From JAGDMJ01 sp963809695 (GTDB taxonomy: Bacteria > Bacteroidota > Ignavibacteria > UBA10030 > UBA6906), in contig CAWEKI010000006.1 of assembly GCA_963809695.1 (NCBI GenBank), forward strand, positions 248,001 to 312,000: a stretch of 64,000 nucleotides of DNA, read 5' to 3'. Both the position numbers and the translations under genes were made by a program. Below, one piece after another: positions 23,882 through 32,376 of the stretch. The stretch's first letter is position 1; the number at the start of each line of letters is the position of its first letter. Below the pieces are notes generated by a model. The model had not been told where the DNA came from, made no database searches, and saw nothing but the letters and a program-made list of their open reading frames with translations.

Positions 23882-24772
23882 TTATCGATTTACAGTCGCA
23901 ACCGTAACGACGCGACCATCAGAATAGACTTTCCGTACTCTCGGCACCCACTCTCGCCTGTTATCCCCGGGTGTGTGGAGGTACTCCAGCACGTACAAGT
24001 CGCTACCGGATACGGCAACGGCCGTTGGTGACCAGGGACTTGATGCTCGCAGGATTGTCGTTACTTTCTTGTCTGCCGTGATCTTCAGGACAGCTCGACA
24101 ACCTGTGGCAGCAACATAAACAGTGCCTTCTGTATCAACATCAAGCCCGCGGAAGAACGATCCAAGCTCCACTTCAACCCCTGGCAAAGAATCACATCCG
24201 GATAATTTCAGGTTGCCGGCAATCGTGGTGAGTTCACCCTGAGGGGTAATTCGTCTGATTGCCTTGTCTTCCGCATAATAAATGGAGCCATCAGATGCCG
24301 CCGCAATACCGTTCAACCATAGAAGAGGTCTATCACCGACGCTCGAAGGCGGTGGATTAACAACTGTCGTGGTCCCGGATGGCGCCAGGCGAAAAATCTG
24401 CAGCTGTCCGCGGTCGCCCATCCACGGATAGTACAGGCTCCCGTCACGTCCCACCGTGATAGGAAAATCACTCGAAACGAGAATCCTTGGATCGCCGGAA
24501 TCCCGTGTCACGGTTGCGCCACCGTGCGAGAAGTAGGGCAACGTAACATTAGCAAGCCTCTTATCAATATCAATAGCCATCCAATGGTAGGCCGGTGCTG
24601 AAAGTTTTGTGAGCCTGCTGGCTTTGTCGATCTTCCAAACACCGGATCCGGTATCGAGGAAGTACACGTTGCCTTGCCGATCCACGACGATTCCAGAGCC
24701 GGGGTGAGCAGGAGCCTCGCTCCCAGCAAGAAGAAGCCCGAGGGCAAGGAGAGTGATAAATGCCTGTTTCAT
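23882..24772 (-). CDS. Secreted NHL/SMP-30-like beta-propeller protein
   Basis: The start is ATG 24772 behind AAAGGAGC; the long frame to 25177 has no support. The 296-residue product has a signal peptide (about residues 1-22) and a run of propeller repeats such as GIVVDRQGNVYFLDTGSGVW, GIAAASDGSIYYAEDKAIRR and LDVDTEGTVYVAATGCRAVL. This is the NHL/gluconolactonase-type six-bladed fold. No metal-binding residues of a lactonase can be assigned with confidence. A binding or structural role outside the cytoplasm is likely. Confidence 0.8.
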   Translation of the reverse strand: MKQAFITLLALGLLLAGSEAPAHPGSGIVVDRQGNVYFLDTGSGVWKIDKASRLTKLSAPAYHWMAIDIDKRLANVTLPYFSHGGATVTRDSGDPRILVSSDFPITVGRDGSLYYPWMGDRGQLQIFRLAPSGTTTVVNPPPSSVGDRPLLWLNGIAAASDGSIYYAEDKAIRRITPQGELTTIAGNLKLSGCDSLPGVEVELGSFFRGLDVDTEGTVYVAATGCRAVLKITADKKVTTILRASSPWSPTAVAVSGSDLYVLEYLHTPGDNRREWVPRVRKVYSDGRVVTVATVNR

Positions 24773-25192
24773 ATGCGCTCCTTTAAGCTTTACCCTGGCA
24801 TTCCAGATTGCCGGATCGTGCGGCTGCCCGGCAGACCGGAACGCATGGCCCAGAATCATGACGAGATTGCCCCTCGAATGTGATCCTGTAGCTGGGAAAC
24901 ATGTTGAAGTGCGATAAGTTTGGGATCCTTCCTGTTCATTGCCCTGAAATAGCCTGGTGAGGAACAGATGATGAGCAAGAATTAGGGCCGCGTTCCAACA
25001 CGGGGAGAGTGCCGGGGGGGTGTTTAATATGCCGGACGCCAAAGCCCACGAGAATGCATTTGAAAAGTCAACTAGAGCATGGAACAGGGGTTGGTGGAAA
25101 AACCCGGATGGATATAATGTCGAAGCCCCTGATCCGTCAGCACCGCTTCCTCTTACCTCTCCTTCTCCACTCTTCACTCTTCTTTCGTCATT
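24773..25192. other. 420-base gap, no gene seen
   Basis: The gap between the propeller gene and the lipoprotein gene holds an AGAAGAGTGAAGAGTGGAG purine-rich tract at its right end and a TTGACT at 25059-25064 on the minus strand, without a convincing -10 box. I see no gene or structured RNA. Confidence 0.4.
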
Positions 25193-26350
25193 CTAATGAT
25201 CCCTTCTCTCCATCCTCTGCCAATTCTGGTTCGAGCCGATATTGGGATTGTAGTCTTCCTGCTCCGCGATCACATATTCTCCCAGCCCGTTCACCCAGGC
25301 GTTCTGATACCCGGCGGGAAGTTCCACGGAACGCTCGGACACTGGATCGTAATACTCATCAACACTCCGGATGTTCTGACTGAACCGTTCCGACAGGCGG
25401 TCGTACACCCCCTGACGCTCCTCCCATGATCGCATCATGTCGTCGGAGATCTCCCGGTGGGTCTGACTGATGATCCTGCTCAGCTCACTGGCACTCCGAA
25501 TCTTCTGCATTTGATTCTGGATCAGGAAGTTAACCACCTGCACATACGTGTTCATCCACAGGGGATTCACGCGAATGGAGGTACCCATCGTCCGGAACAG
25601 AGCTCCAAGCGAGTCGAGTTTCCCGAGGGGAGCCTTGACGGAGAAAATGTAGCTGACTGTCCAAAAGTTGTTCGTGAAGTGACCGAACATCGATTGAATT
25701 GGAATCTTGAAAGACTCGACAAGGGCATAGAACTCTTCATCGACAGCCACCCCCTGGCGCATATATGTCACACGGAGTTTGCCACCATCGGCGCTCATGC
25801 CGGGGGCTCGGGACGACACTCCCAGCGAAGCGGCCAACTCGGGTAAATGTTCCTCGTGCACAACGGCAAGATTCCGTGCCGACGGACGAAAGCGACGAAG
25901 GACGATGCTCTTCAACGCCTGTACCGGGCCGACCGGGACGTGAACTTCGGCGCCAAAATACCTGGAGCCGGGCGGGAACATCTGCTGGTTCATCGGGTTG
26001 TCTGTCCAGAAGAACGACTGGTTTGGAAAGACTTCCAACTCCTCCGGAGCGGACGCGTTACCTGCCCTCAGCCAAGCGGTGGCCGGCATGCCGGGGTTGT
26101 CGAGGATCCAGGTAATTCCTCCATCGAACTTCCAACCCGCCGGGACAAGCATTCGAAATGCTTCCGCGCCCGTCCCGCTCCTGTCGATACACACCTCGGT
26201 GCGGAAACGCAAAGACTGTTTCTGGTGCTCTTCACCGGCACCGGTCGCCTGGACCGTTGCGCCTTCGGCAGTCTTATCCTGTTTGCTGCAGCCGCTTGAG
26301 AGAAGAAGCGGGACAAGAAGGAAATACAAAATGGGGGTGGAGGCTCTCAT
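25193..26350 (-). CDS. Hypothetical lipoprotein
   Basis: The 385-residue product starts MRASTPILYFLLVPLLLSSG with the lipidated Cys at 21, followed by a charged, Gly/Thr-rich linker. The body contains FRMLVPAGWKFDGGITW, YFGAEVHVPVGPV, SFKIPIQSMFGHFTNNFWTV and a helix-rich C-terminus with EISDDMMRSWEERQGVYDRL and LPAGYQNAWVNGLGEYV. These read like the uncharacterised secreted proteins with a PsbP/DUF-like N-domain and a helical tail. Function unknown. Confidence 0.6.
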   Translation of the reverse strand: MRASTPILYFLLVPLLLSSGCSKQDKTAEGATVQATGAGEEHQKQSLRFRTEVCIDRSGTGAEAFRMLVPAGWKFDGGITWILDNPGMPATAWLRAGNASAPEELEVFPNQSFFWTDNPMNQQMFPPGSRYFGAEVHVPVGPVQALKSIVLRRFRPSARNLAVVHEEHLPELAASLGVSSRAPGMSADGGKLRVTYMRQGVAVDEEFYALVESFKIPIQSMFGHFTNNFWTVSYIFSVKAPLGKLDSLGALFRTMGTSIRVNPLWMNTYVQVVNFLIQNQMQKIRSASELSRIISQTHREISDDMMRSWEERQGVYDRLSERFSQNIRSVDEYYDPVSERSVELPAGYQNAWVNGLGEYVIAEQEDYNPNIGSNQNWQRMERRDH

Positions 26351-26526
26351 CGGGGTACCTCTGGGCGAGGTTGGTGAGGTGCCAAAAATCCTGGGAAAAT
26401 ATACCTAGTTGAGGCGCGATAGTCAACGCTCAGGCTAAAGTCGGGGCTCCTGTGCAACTATTTTGAGTGTAACGAAGAGGACGAGGCTCGTCCTAGAAGA
26501 CCTCCGCTCACCGTCCCCGTCCCCCT

Positions 26527-26561
26527 CCCCCTCCTTCTCTTGTTCTAGGAGAAGGAGGGGG
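26527..26561. repeat. GC-skewed hairpin repeat, copy 1
   Basis: CCCCCTCCTTCTC (26527-26539) and GAGAAGGAGGGGG (26549-26561) form a perfect 13-bp stem downstream of the pirin gene. A similar pyrimidine/purine palindrome lies at 28826-28864. It could act as a terminator without a T-run or be a dispersed repeat. Confidence 0.6.
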
Positions 26562-26579
26562 TGGATGAGATCCAATGGA

Positions 26580-27497
26580 TTAACCTCGGCTTTTCAAAAA
26601 GGTGCCTCGCTCGAGCTCTTCAAACGCCTCCTTCAATTGCTCCTGCGTGTTCATCACGATCGGCCCGTACCAGGCAACCGGCTCCTGGATCGGACGGCCA
26701 GAGACGAGGAGAAAGCGAATCCCTTCTTCTCCAGCCTGTACCCTCACCTCGTCGCCGCTGTCGAAGAGCACCAGCGAGCGGTCGCCCGCTTGCATGTATG
26801 CCGCCGACGCTGAAACGCCTCCCATTCCCACCCTCTCGGTAGCGATGGGCTGCGGACCGGAGGCGTTGGAAAACTTGCCGCTTCCCGTGAACACATAGGC
26901 AAATGCCTGGCTCGTTGTCTCTACCGGCAATGTCTTCTGCCTGTTCGGCGGAACCCAGACGTCCAGATAGACCGGACTCGCAGCGATGCCGTCCACCGGC
27001 CCTTTCGTCCCCCAGAAATTTCCAGACACGATGCGCACCTGCGTGCCGTCGTCGTCGGTGACCACGGGAACATCTCCAGATTTCACCTCCTGATAGCGAG
27101 GCGTGGTCATCTTCAGCGACGATGGGAGATTTGCCCAGAGCTGGAAGCCATGCATTTTTCCCGTTGGGTCTCCCTTCGGCATCTCCTGGTGAATGATGCC
27201 GCTCCCGGCCGTCATCCACTGCACGTCCCCTGCAGCAATAGCGCCCTTGTTTCCGAGGCTGTCGCCATGTTCAACGGTGCCCGCAAGCACGTAGGTGATG
27301 GTCTCGATCCCGCGATGCGGATGCCACGGAAAACCGGCGAGATAATCCTCCGGCCTCTCGTTCCGGAAATCGTCGAGAAGAAGGAATGGATCAAAATCGG
27401 CGGTATTGCCGAACCCGAACGCGCGGCGCAAATGCACGCCTGCGCCTTCCATGGTGGGCTTGGATTGGATGATCTTCTTAACCGGGCGTAAGGACAT
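26580..27497 (-). CDS. Pirin family protein
   Basis: The 305-residue product shows the two cupin domains of pirin. The N-terminal cupin has the metal motif PWHPHRGIETITYVLAG with a following EHGDS and the IHQEMP segment, giving the usual three His and one Glu ligands. The C-terminal cupin runs from about residue 185. Bacterial pirins act as quercetinase-like dioxygenases or redox regulators. Full length. No linked dehydrogenase or regulator gene is nearby. Confidence 0.88.
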   Translation of the reverse strand: MSLRPVKKIIQSKPTMEGAGVHLRRAFGFGNTADFDPFLLLDDFRNERPEDYLAGFPWHPHRGIETITYVLAGTVEHGDSLGNKGAIAAGDVQWMTAGSGIIHQEMPKGDPTGKMHGFQLWANLPSSLKMTTPRYQEVKSGDVPVVTDDDGTQVRIVSGNFWGTKGPVDGIAASPVYLDVWVPPNRQKTLPVETTSQAFAYVFTGSGKFSNASGPQPIATERVGMGGVSASAAYMQAGDRSLVLFDSGDEVRVQAGEEGIRFLLVSGRPIQEPVAWYGPIVMNTQEQLKEAFEELERGTFLKSRG

Positions 27498-27786
27498 GGT
27501 TCCTCCGTAGTATTACGATGAGAACAGATTTTCGAGGAGGGAGAGTTCCGTGGATAGAGGGCTCTGGAGGCGGGCGAAAGAGGGAAAGAGAGAGAACACA
27601 GAGAGCACGTAGGGAAAGGGAGTTACACAGAGGAACAATTTTCTAGGTTGGGTGACGATCTTAATGGCATTCGCTTTTTTGATTTTGTTCTTTGCCTAAT
27701 ATTGTTCTTTTCTCCATGGCCCTCCGTTCTTCTCGGTGCTCTCGGTGTTCGGCTTTTCCTGTGTCCTCCTACCCCTCCCTCCTCGG
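27498..27786. repeat. Inverted dispersed repeat between pirin and the DUF4440 gene
   Basis: The gap contains GAACACAGAGAGCAC (about 27593-27607) and, about 130 bases away, GTGCTCTCGGTGTTC (about 27736-27750), which are reverse complements except for one base. The flanks are of the CACAGAG type common in degenerate interspersed repeats. No gene is seen between them. Confidence 0.45.
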
Positions 27787-27815
27787 TTGACATTGTCTCT
27801 TTCACTCTCTACCAT
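27787..27815 (+). promoter_or_regulatory. Likely promoter of the plus-strand DUF4440 gene
   Basis: TTGACA at 27787-27792 and TACCAT at 27810-27815 are spaced 17 bases apart and fit a sigma-70-type promoter. Transcription would start about 25 bases before ATG 27847, leaving room for the AAGGA ribosome binding site. This supports the shorter start for the gene. Confidence 0.5.
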
Positions 27816-27846
27816 GAAGAACACAACCAAATTGAACAAGGACAGT

Positions 27847-28308
27847 ATGATCAAGAATTCCTTATTCGCGTTGACCACAATTGTCTGTCTCTCGCTGACG
27901 GCCACGGCGCAACAGAACAGTGTCTCGATTGACGCATACAACGTTGTCAGAGAAGAGGTCGCGTTCAACACCGAGGAGTGGAGGAACGCCTACAACAGCA
28001 ACGATGTGGAAAAGCTTGCGGCGTTCTACACCGTGGACGCTGATTATGTCTCGCCTCATGTCCCGGGGTTGATGATACACGGGCGGGAACAGATCAAGCA
28101 GAACTTCCAGCGCGGCATTGCCGGGGGCGGACACGTGGACTCCATCGTTATCCAGAGGAGTGGTTACTCAGGCGACCTTGCCTATGTTGTCTGCACGTAC
28201 CAGGCAACCAACAGCGGCGTGACGGTGCATGGAAAGAATGTGCTGGTGATGAAGCGGCTGGGGGGCAGGTGGTTCATTGTGACGCACGCTTCCATTGTCA
28301 AAGATTAG
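27847..28308 (+). CDS. Secreted DUF4440/SnoaL-like protein
   Basis: The start at ATG 27847 (AAGGA upstream) gives 153 residues with a signal peptide ending ATAQ. The mature domain is NTF2-like: FNTEEWRNAYNSNDVEKLAA, FYTVDADYVSPHVPGLMIHG, and a C-terminal GGRWFIVTHASIV. The fold is known from ketosteroid isomerases and the SgcJ/DUF4440 group; substrate unknown. It is the only plus-strand gene left of the origin, so it faces the expected replication fork. It is distinct from the DUF4440 protein at 2.4 kb. Confidence 0.8.
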   Translation: MIKNSLFALTTIVCLSLTATAQQNSVSIDAYNVVREEVAFNTEEWRNAYNSNDVEKLAAFYTVDADYVSPHVPGLMIHGREQIKQNFQRGIAGGGHVDSIVIQRSGYSGDLAYVVCTYQATNSGVTVHGKNVLVMKRLGGRWFIVTHASIVKD

Positions 28309-29018
28309 GATGTGCCACAGATAAACACAAATGCAGTTCGGGTCGCCCTTCTCCTGAAGCGATGCCTTCAGCAGACTCGTGGTGCAGCAGGCGCCACCTG
28401 CAGGGTCTGGCACCTCCCTAAGACAGCTTCAGCGTATTGACGCCTGCAATATCACTTAAGGGCTCCTCGAGCCACGTCTGGCTACTCGGCGGTTGGCGGG
28501 AATACCACCATGAGAAGTAGCCGATTTGGTAGACCCGCTGTTAAGCTGCTCTCATGATTGATTGGTCCTGGATGTTCCGCCTGGCTGGTGAGCGTGTCGT
28601 CAAGGTATTTGAGCGGAAGAAGGATCATACAGTGATCCTCAACTCAGCGAATCGTTTCCGCAATTACCCTAGACTCCAAATTAGAGAACACGATGGGGGA
28701 TACCGATCCAACGAAAGGGATGAGCAACATGAAATCAATTCACACTGTACCGACGTTCGCTGATTCTGACTCCTAGTTCGAAAGGAGGCGCGTATGGACC
28801 TCGCGTTTCGATCGCACAAAACAATCCCCCTCTCCCTCCCTCGTTTTGAGGGAGGGAGGGGGGGCGGGACCGGAGGGGAGTAGGTGAGTGTTGAAGTGCC
28901 TCTAAGACAGAGCCGCCCGTCCGAGCGGGAGCGCTGCTCAAGAGGTTGAAGCAGCACCTGTCTATCCCACTTGCTCGAACGGGCCAGCTGGTACTTTTGC
29001 TACGTCACCGCGCCACTG
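28309..29018. other. 710-base gap between the accessory region and ftsZ
   Basis: No convincing gene is present. A 69-codon frame at 28554-28763 (plus) lacks a ribosome binding site and family resemblance. On the minus strand, about 28420-28540 holds a protein-like stretch (QIGYFSWWYSRQPPSSQTWL) preceded by a stop, which may be a gene fragment. The GC-skewed hairpin at 28826-28864 is the only structured element seen. Confidence 0.5.
28826..28864 (-). terminator. GC-skewed hairpin, possible dcw terminator
   Basis: CCCTCCCTC (28834-28842) and GAGGGAGGG (28848-28856) form a long G-rich stem extended outwards by a few pairs. On the minus strand it is followed by GATTGTTTTG, so it could terminate transcription from the dcw cluster after ftsZ. 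It resembles the hairpin at 26527-26561, and its G-tracts might also form a quadruplex. Confidence 0.4.
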
Positions 29019-30200
29019 TCAATCCATGATCTTGCGCAAGAAGGCCGGCTTCTCCGGATCGGCTTTGTCGATCTTCTCGTGCACCTCCTCCTGCGGATCG
29101 CGGCTCCCGGGGCGGTTGATCGTCAGCTCCACGCCGCGCCTCCGGGTCACCGCCGGAGGGTCCAGATCCTTGAGGTCCTTGATACCTGTCGGGATCCGCT
29201 CCATCATCGGGATCTTCGGTTTGCTTGCGGTCCCGGGCATGCCGCGGCGGTTGAAGCCGGTCGCGATCACGGTCACCATGATCTCGTCGGTCATGTCCTT
29301 GTCCACCACAGCGCCCAGGATCACGTTGGCTTCCTCGCCGGCCGCTTCGTGGATGATCTCCGTGGCCTCGTCGATCTCCACCAGTGACATCTGCGAGCCG
29401 CCGGTGATGTTCACCAGCACTCCTTGCGCGCCGGAGATCGAGACGTCTTCCAGCAGCGGGCTGGAGATGGCAGCGTGCGCTGCCTCCACCGCGCGGTTCT
29501 CGCCTGTGGCGATGCCCGAGCCCATCACTGCGTCTCCCATCTCACGCATCACGGTGCGCACATCGGCAAAATCAACATTAATCAGGCCGGGCACTGTGAT
29601 GAGTTCCGAAATACCGCGGGTGGCGCCGTAAAGTACCTCGTTGGCAACGTCGAACGCCTCGGTCAGCGGCGTGTTCCGCTCGACGATCGAGAGAAGCTTC
29701 TGGTTCGGGATCACAATCAGCGTGTCCACCTGCTTCTTGAGCTCCTCGAGTCCCATGTCCGCCTGCGCCATGCGCTTCTTTCCCTCGCAGTTGAAGGGAC
29801 GGGTGACGATGCCCACTACCAGCGCTCCCATGCTCTTGGCAATGTTTGCCACAAGCGGCGCACCGCCCGTTCCGGTCCCGCCGCCCATGCCGGCGGTGAC
29901 GAAGACCATATCGCTTCCGGCGAGCGCCCGCGAGATTTCATCACGGTCCTCCTCCACCGCCCGGTGTCCGATCGAGGGATCTGCTCCCGCGCCGAGCCCG
30001 CGCGTCAGATTCTTGCCGATCTGGATCTTGCTGGGCGCCTGGTTGCGCTCCAGCGCCTGCAGATCGGTATTGATGGCGAAAAAGTCAACGCCATGCAGCC
30101 CTTTGTTGATCATGCTGTTGATCGCATTGCCGCCGCCTCCACCAACCCCAACGATGCGGATTTTCGCTCCACGATCGAGGCCATTATCGAGTTCGATCAC
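29019..30200 (-). CDS. ftsZ: Cell division GTPase FtsZ
   Basis: The 393-residue tubulin-like GTPase forms the cytokinetic ring. It starts at GTG 30200 behind a full AAAGGAGG. The GTP-binding glycine loop GGGTGTGGAP lies near residue 105, the N-terminal GVGGGGGNAINSMI loop near 18 and the T7-loop NVDFADVRTVM near 205. A short linker precedes the C-terminal peptide (PAFLRKIMD), which binds FtsA. It is the last gene of the dcw cluster; the envA/lpxC gene often following it elsewhere is absent. Intact. Confidence 0.97.
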   Translation of the reverse strand: MIELDNGLDRGAKIRIVGVGGGGGNAINSMINKGLHGVDFFAINTDLQALERNQAPSKIQIGKNLTRGLGAGADPSIGHRAVEEDRDEISRALAGSDMVFVTAGMGGGTGTGGAPLVANIAKSMGALVVGIVTRPFNCEGKKRMAQADMGLEELKKQVDTLIVIPNQKLLSIVERNTPLTEAFDVANEVLYGATRGISELITVPGLINVDFADVRTVMREMGDAVMGSGIATGENRAVEAAHAAISSPLLEDVSISGAQGVLVNITGGSQMSLVEIDEATEIIHEAAGEEANVILGAVVDKDMTDEIMVTVIATGFNRRGMPGTASKPKIPMMERIPTGIKDLKDLDPPAVTRRRGVELTINRPGSRDPQEEVHEKIDKADPEKPAFLRKIMD

Positions 30201-30244
30201 GGTGTACCTCCTTTGTGAGTGGGATAGACATAGTAATCTCGTGC

Positions 30245-31480
30245 TCAGAGCTGATCAAACCATTCCCTCATCTTGCCGACCATACCGCTCATGGTTCTTC
30301 TCTTTTTGCTTTCTGATCCGGTTTGAGGGACTTTGTCCTGAAATTTTAACCCATGATAGACGAGTCCGACCGCGGTGGAGTAGGCCGGGTTCTCGATTTC
30401 ACGCACAAGGCCGCCCGAGAAGCCGGACGGGATGCCGATCTTGACCGGCATGCCGAGCACTTCGCGCGCCAGGTCGGCCGTACCTTTGATCAATGCGCCG
30501 CCGCCGGTGAGCACCACACCGCCCGACAAATGCTTGGAATAGCCGGAGCGTTTGATCTCCATGGCAGCAATTTCAAAAATCTCTTCCATGCGCGGTTGAA
30601 TGATCTGCGCAAGCAGTTTCTTGTCGATCTCGATCGGCGCGCGCCCTCCCACGCCCGGCAGCACGATCGGCTGGTTATCGAGCACAGCGGGCACGTAGGC
30701 GAAGCCATGGTCTTTCTTGAGCTTCTCCGCCTGGTCATTCAGGATGCCGAGGACTTTCCGGATGTCGTCGGTGACTTTCTTTCCCGCAATCCCGATCACC
30801 GCGGTATGGCGGATGGTCCGCTCCTCGAATACCGCGAGGTCCGTCGTTCCACCCCCGACGTCCAGGAGCGCGATGCCGACTTCCTTTTCCTCGTCGTCAA
30901 GCACGGCGTAACTGGAGGCGAGCGGCTCAAGCACCATGTCGCTGACCTCCAGCCCGGCCCGTTGTACGCACTTGTAGATGTTCTGCGCCGCGCTCACCAG
31001 GCCGGTGATGATGTGCACGTTCGCTTCCATGCGGATGCCGGACATTCCGAGCGGATCGTACACGCCATCCTGCCCGTCGATGATGAACTCCTGCGGGATG
31101 ACGTGAATGATCTTCCGGTCGGCCGGCAGCGCCACGCGCTTCGTGTCTTCGATGAGCCGGTCGATATCGGCCTGCGTCACTTCATGGTCCGGGCTGCTCA
31201 CGCCGATCACGCCCCGGCTCTGGAAACTCTGGATATGGTCGCCGGCAATGCCCACGATCACCGAGCCGATCTTGACGCCGGACTGGGCTTCGGCCTCCTG
31301 CACGGCGTTGCTGATGGAATTGGTGGTCCGGTCGATGTGCGTGACCACCCCGCGGGTCATCCCGTCGGATGCGCTGCGCCCGACCCCCAGGATGTTGATC
31401 CTTCCCTGCTCATCCATCCCGGCAACCACTGCACAGACTTTGGTCGTCCCGATATCCAGACCCACAATATGGTTTTCCAT
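30245..31480 (-). CDS. ftsA: Cell division protein FtsA
   Basis: The 411-residue actin-like ATPase tethers FtsZ to the membrane. The phosphate-1 motif IVGLDIGTTKVCAVV is at the N-terminus, and the phosphate-2 motif LLDVGGGTTDLAVF and the adenosine motif VVLTGGGALIKG follow in order. The C-terminal amphipathic membrane anchor (MVGKMREWFDQL) is visible. Its start, ATG 31480, has AAAAGGA upstream, just beside a palindromic repeat that separates it from ftsQ. Intact. Confidence 0.96.
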   Translation of the reverse strand: MENHIVGLDIGTTKVCAVVAGMDEQGRINILGVGRSASDGMTRGVVTHIDRTTNSISNAVQEAEAQSGVKIGSVIVGIAGDHIQSFQSRGVIGVSSPDHEVTQADIDRLIEDTKRVALPADRKIIHVIPQEFIIDGQDGVYDPLGMSGIRMEANVHIITGLVSAAQNIYKCVQRAGLEVSDMVLEPLASSYAVLDDEEKEVGIALLDVGGGTTDLAVFEERTIRHTAVIGIAGKKVTDDIRKVLGILNDQAEKLKKDHGFAYVPAVLDNQPIVLPGVGGRAPIEIDKKLLAQIIQPRMEEIFEIAAMEIKRSGYSKHLSGGVVLTGGGALIKGTADLAREVLGMPVKIGIPSGFSGGLVREIENPAYSTAVGLVYHGLKFQDKVPQTGSESKKRRTMSGMVGKMREWFDQL

Positions 31481-31493
31481 GAGAATCCTTTTA

Positions 31494-31592
31494 AATGACT
31501 TTTGCAGAAGTGCGGGGTCTCACCGCAACATTTTTGCGCTAACCCCCTGGTTCGTTAGCGGGCTTGCATGCATCACTTCTGCAAAAGTCATT
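31494..31592. repeat. Palindromic element with 19-bp perfect inverted ends
   Basis: AATGACTTTTGCAGAAGTG at 31494-31512 and its exact reverse complement at 31574-31592 enclose about 60 bases between ftsA and ftsQ. The ftsQ stop codon (TGA, 31588-31590) lies inside the right end, and the ftsA ribosome binding site abuts the left end. A degenerate copy lies at 36364-36441. It resembles a MITE or a large REP-type element and could form a long hairpin in the transcript. Confidence 0.75.
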
Positions 31593-32376
31593 GGTGCGAT
31601 GCAAGTTCCGTATCCTTGTTCCACCGAACAACAACCTGATCGTCGAACCGCAGGTCGATATACTGCAGTTCCTGTGCGCCACGCTGACTGACAAATTCTT
31701 TCCAGAATGCATCCAGCCTCACCATCTTCGCGGCCACATCGCCGCGCCCGAAGAGCACCGGCACCCCGGACTCCGAGGTGAAGAGCTCAATGGCGTTCCC
31801 CGAGTCGATATGGATCTCGGAGAGGAGCCGGTAGAAATCATCGCTGATCTTCTGCGCCGTTGACACGATCTGCAGCGCCTCGCGGATCACCTCCGAGGTC
31901 ACCCGCTTCCCCGGGACGCACTCCGACAGCGGAAGGGCACCCGTCAACACCGGCAGATCATAAATATATTCAGAGCGTGCCGGCGGCAGGATCATCCCGT
32001 CGGCATCAACGTACAGCATCCGCTCCCCCGCGATCGCCGCGATCGGGATGCGCTCATCGACCGTGATCGAGATACGATCGGGGACGTCTCTGTTCAGCGA
32101 GACTGCCCGGATGAACTGGTTTGCCTGGACCCGCTTGCGCGCCATGTTCAGGTCCACGTCAAAGAGCCGCTGGTTCCTCGGGATCGCAGCAAGCGCAAGA
32201 ATCTCACCCGATGACACGATACGATTCCCCTCGGTATGCACGTCCTTCACTATGAGGTCCCGTGTCCAGATATTGGCGCCGAGAGCCACACCCACGGCGG
32301 CAACCAGCAGCAGGACCATGACCAGTCCTGCAGCACGGGGGCGCCGTGGCGGTTGCTGGATCCCCTCGGGTTTCAT
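31588..32376 (-). CDS. ftsQ: Cell division protein FtsQ
   Basis: A 262-residue single-pass membrane protein: a basic N-terminus, a membrane helix at about 15-35, a POTRA domain (VKDVHTEGNRIVSSGEILALA) at about 41-110 and the FtsQ beta domain with a YIDLRFDDQVVVRW-type strand near the C-terminus. FtsQ links cytoplasmic ring proteins to septal synthases. Its ATG overlaps the murB stop (ATGA). The stop codon is within the palindromic element, so the last residues (DTELASHQ) may have been altered by it. Confidence 0.9.
   Translation of the reverse strand: MKPEGIQQPPRRPRAAGLVMVLLLVAAVGVALGANIWTRDLIVKDVHTEGNRIVSSGEILALAAIPRNQRLFDVDLNMARKRVQANQFIRAVSLNRDVPDRISITVDERIPIAAIAGERMLYVDADGMILPPARSEYIYDLPVLTGALPLSECVPGKRVTSEVIREALQIVSTAQKISDDFYRLLSEIHIDSGNAIELFTSESGVPVLFGRGDVAAKMVRLDAFWKEFVSQRGAQELQYIDLRFDDQVVVRWNKDTELASHQ

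Noticed and set aside
28420..28540. Protein-like minus-strand stretch downstream of ftsZ (QIGYFSWWYSRQPPSSQTWL)
   Set aside because: Only about 40 codons with a stop immediately upstream and no start. Too short to assign even as a pseudogene.
28554..28763. Plus-strand ORF of 69 codons before ftsZ
   Set aside because: No ribosome binding site, no promoter and no recognised family. The region reads as non-coding.
30353..31498. Plus-strand ORF of 381 codons opposite ftsA
   Set aside because: Antisense shadow of ftsA with odd composition rich in His, Asp and Arg.
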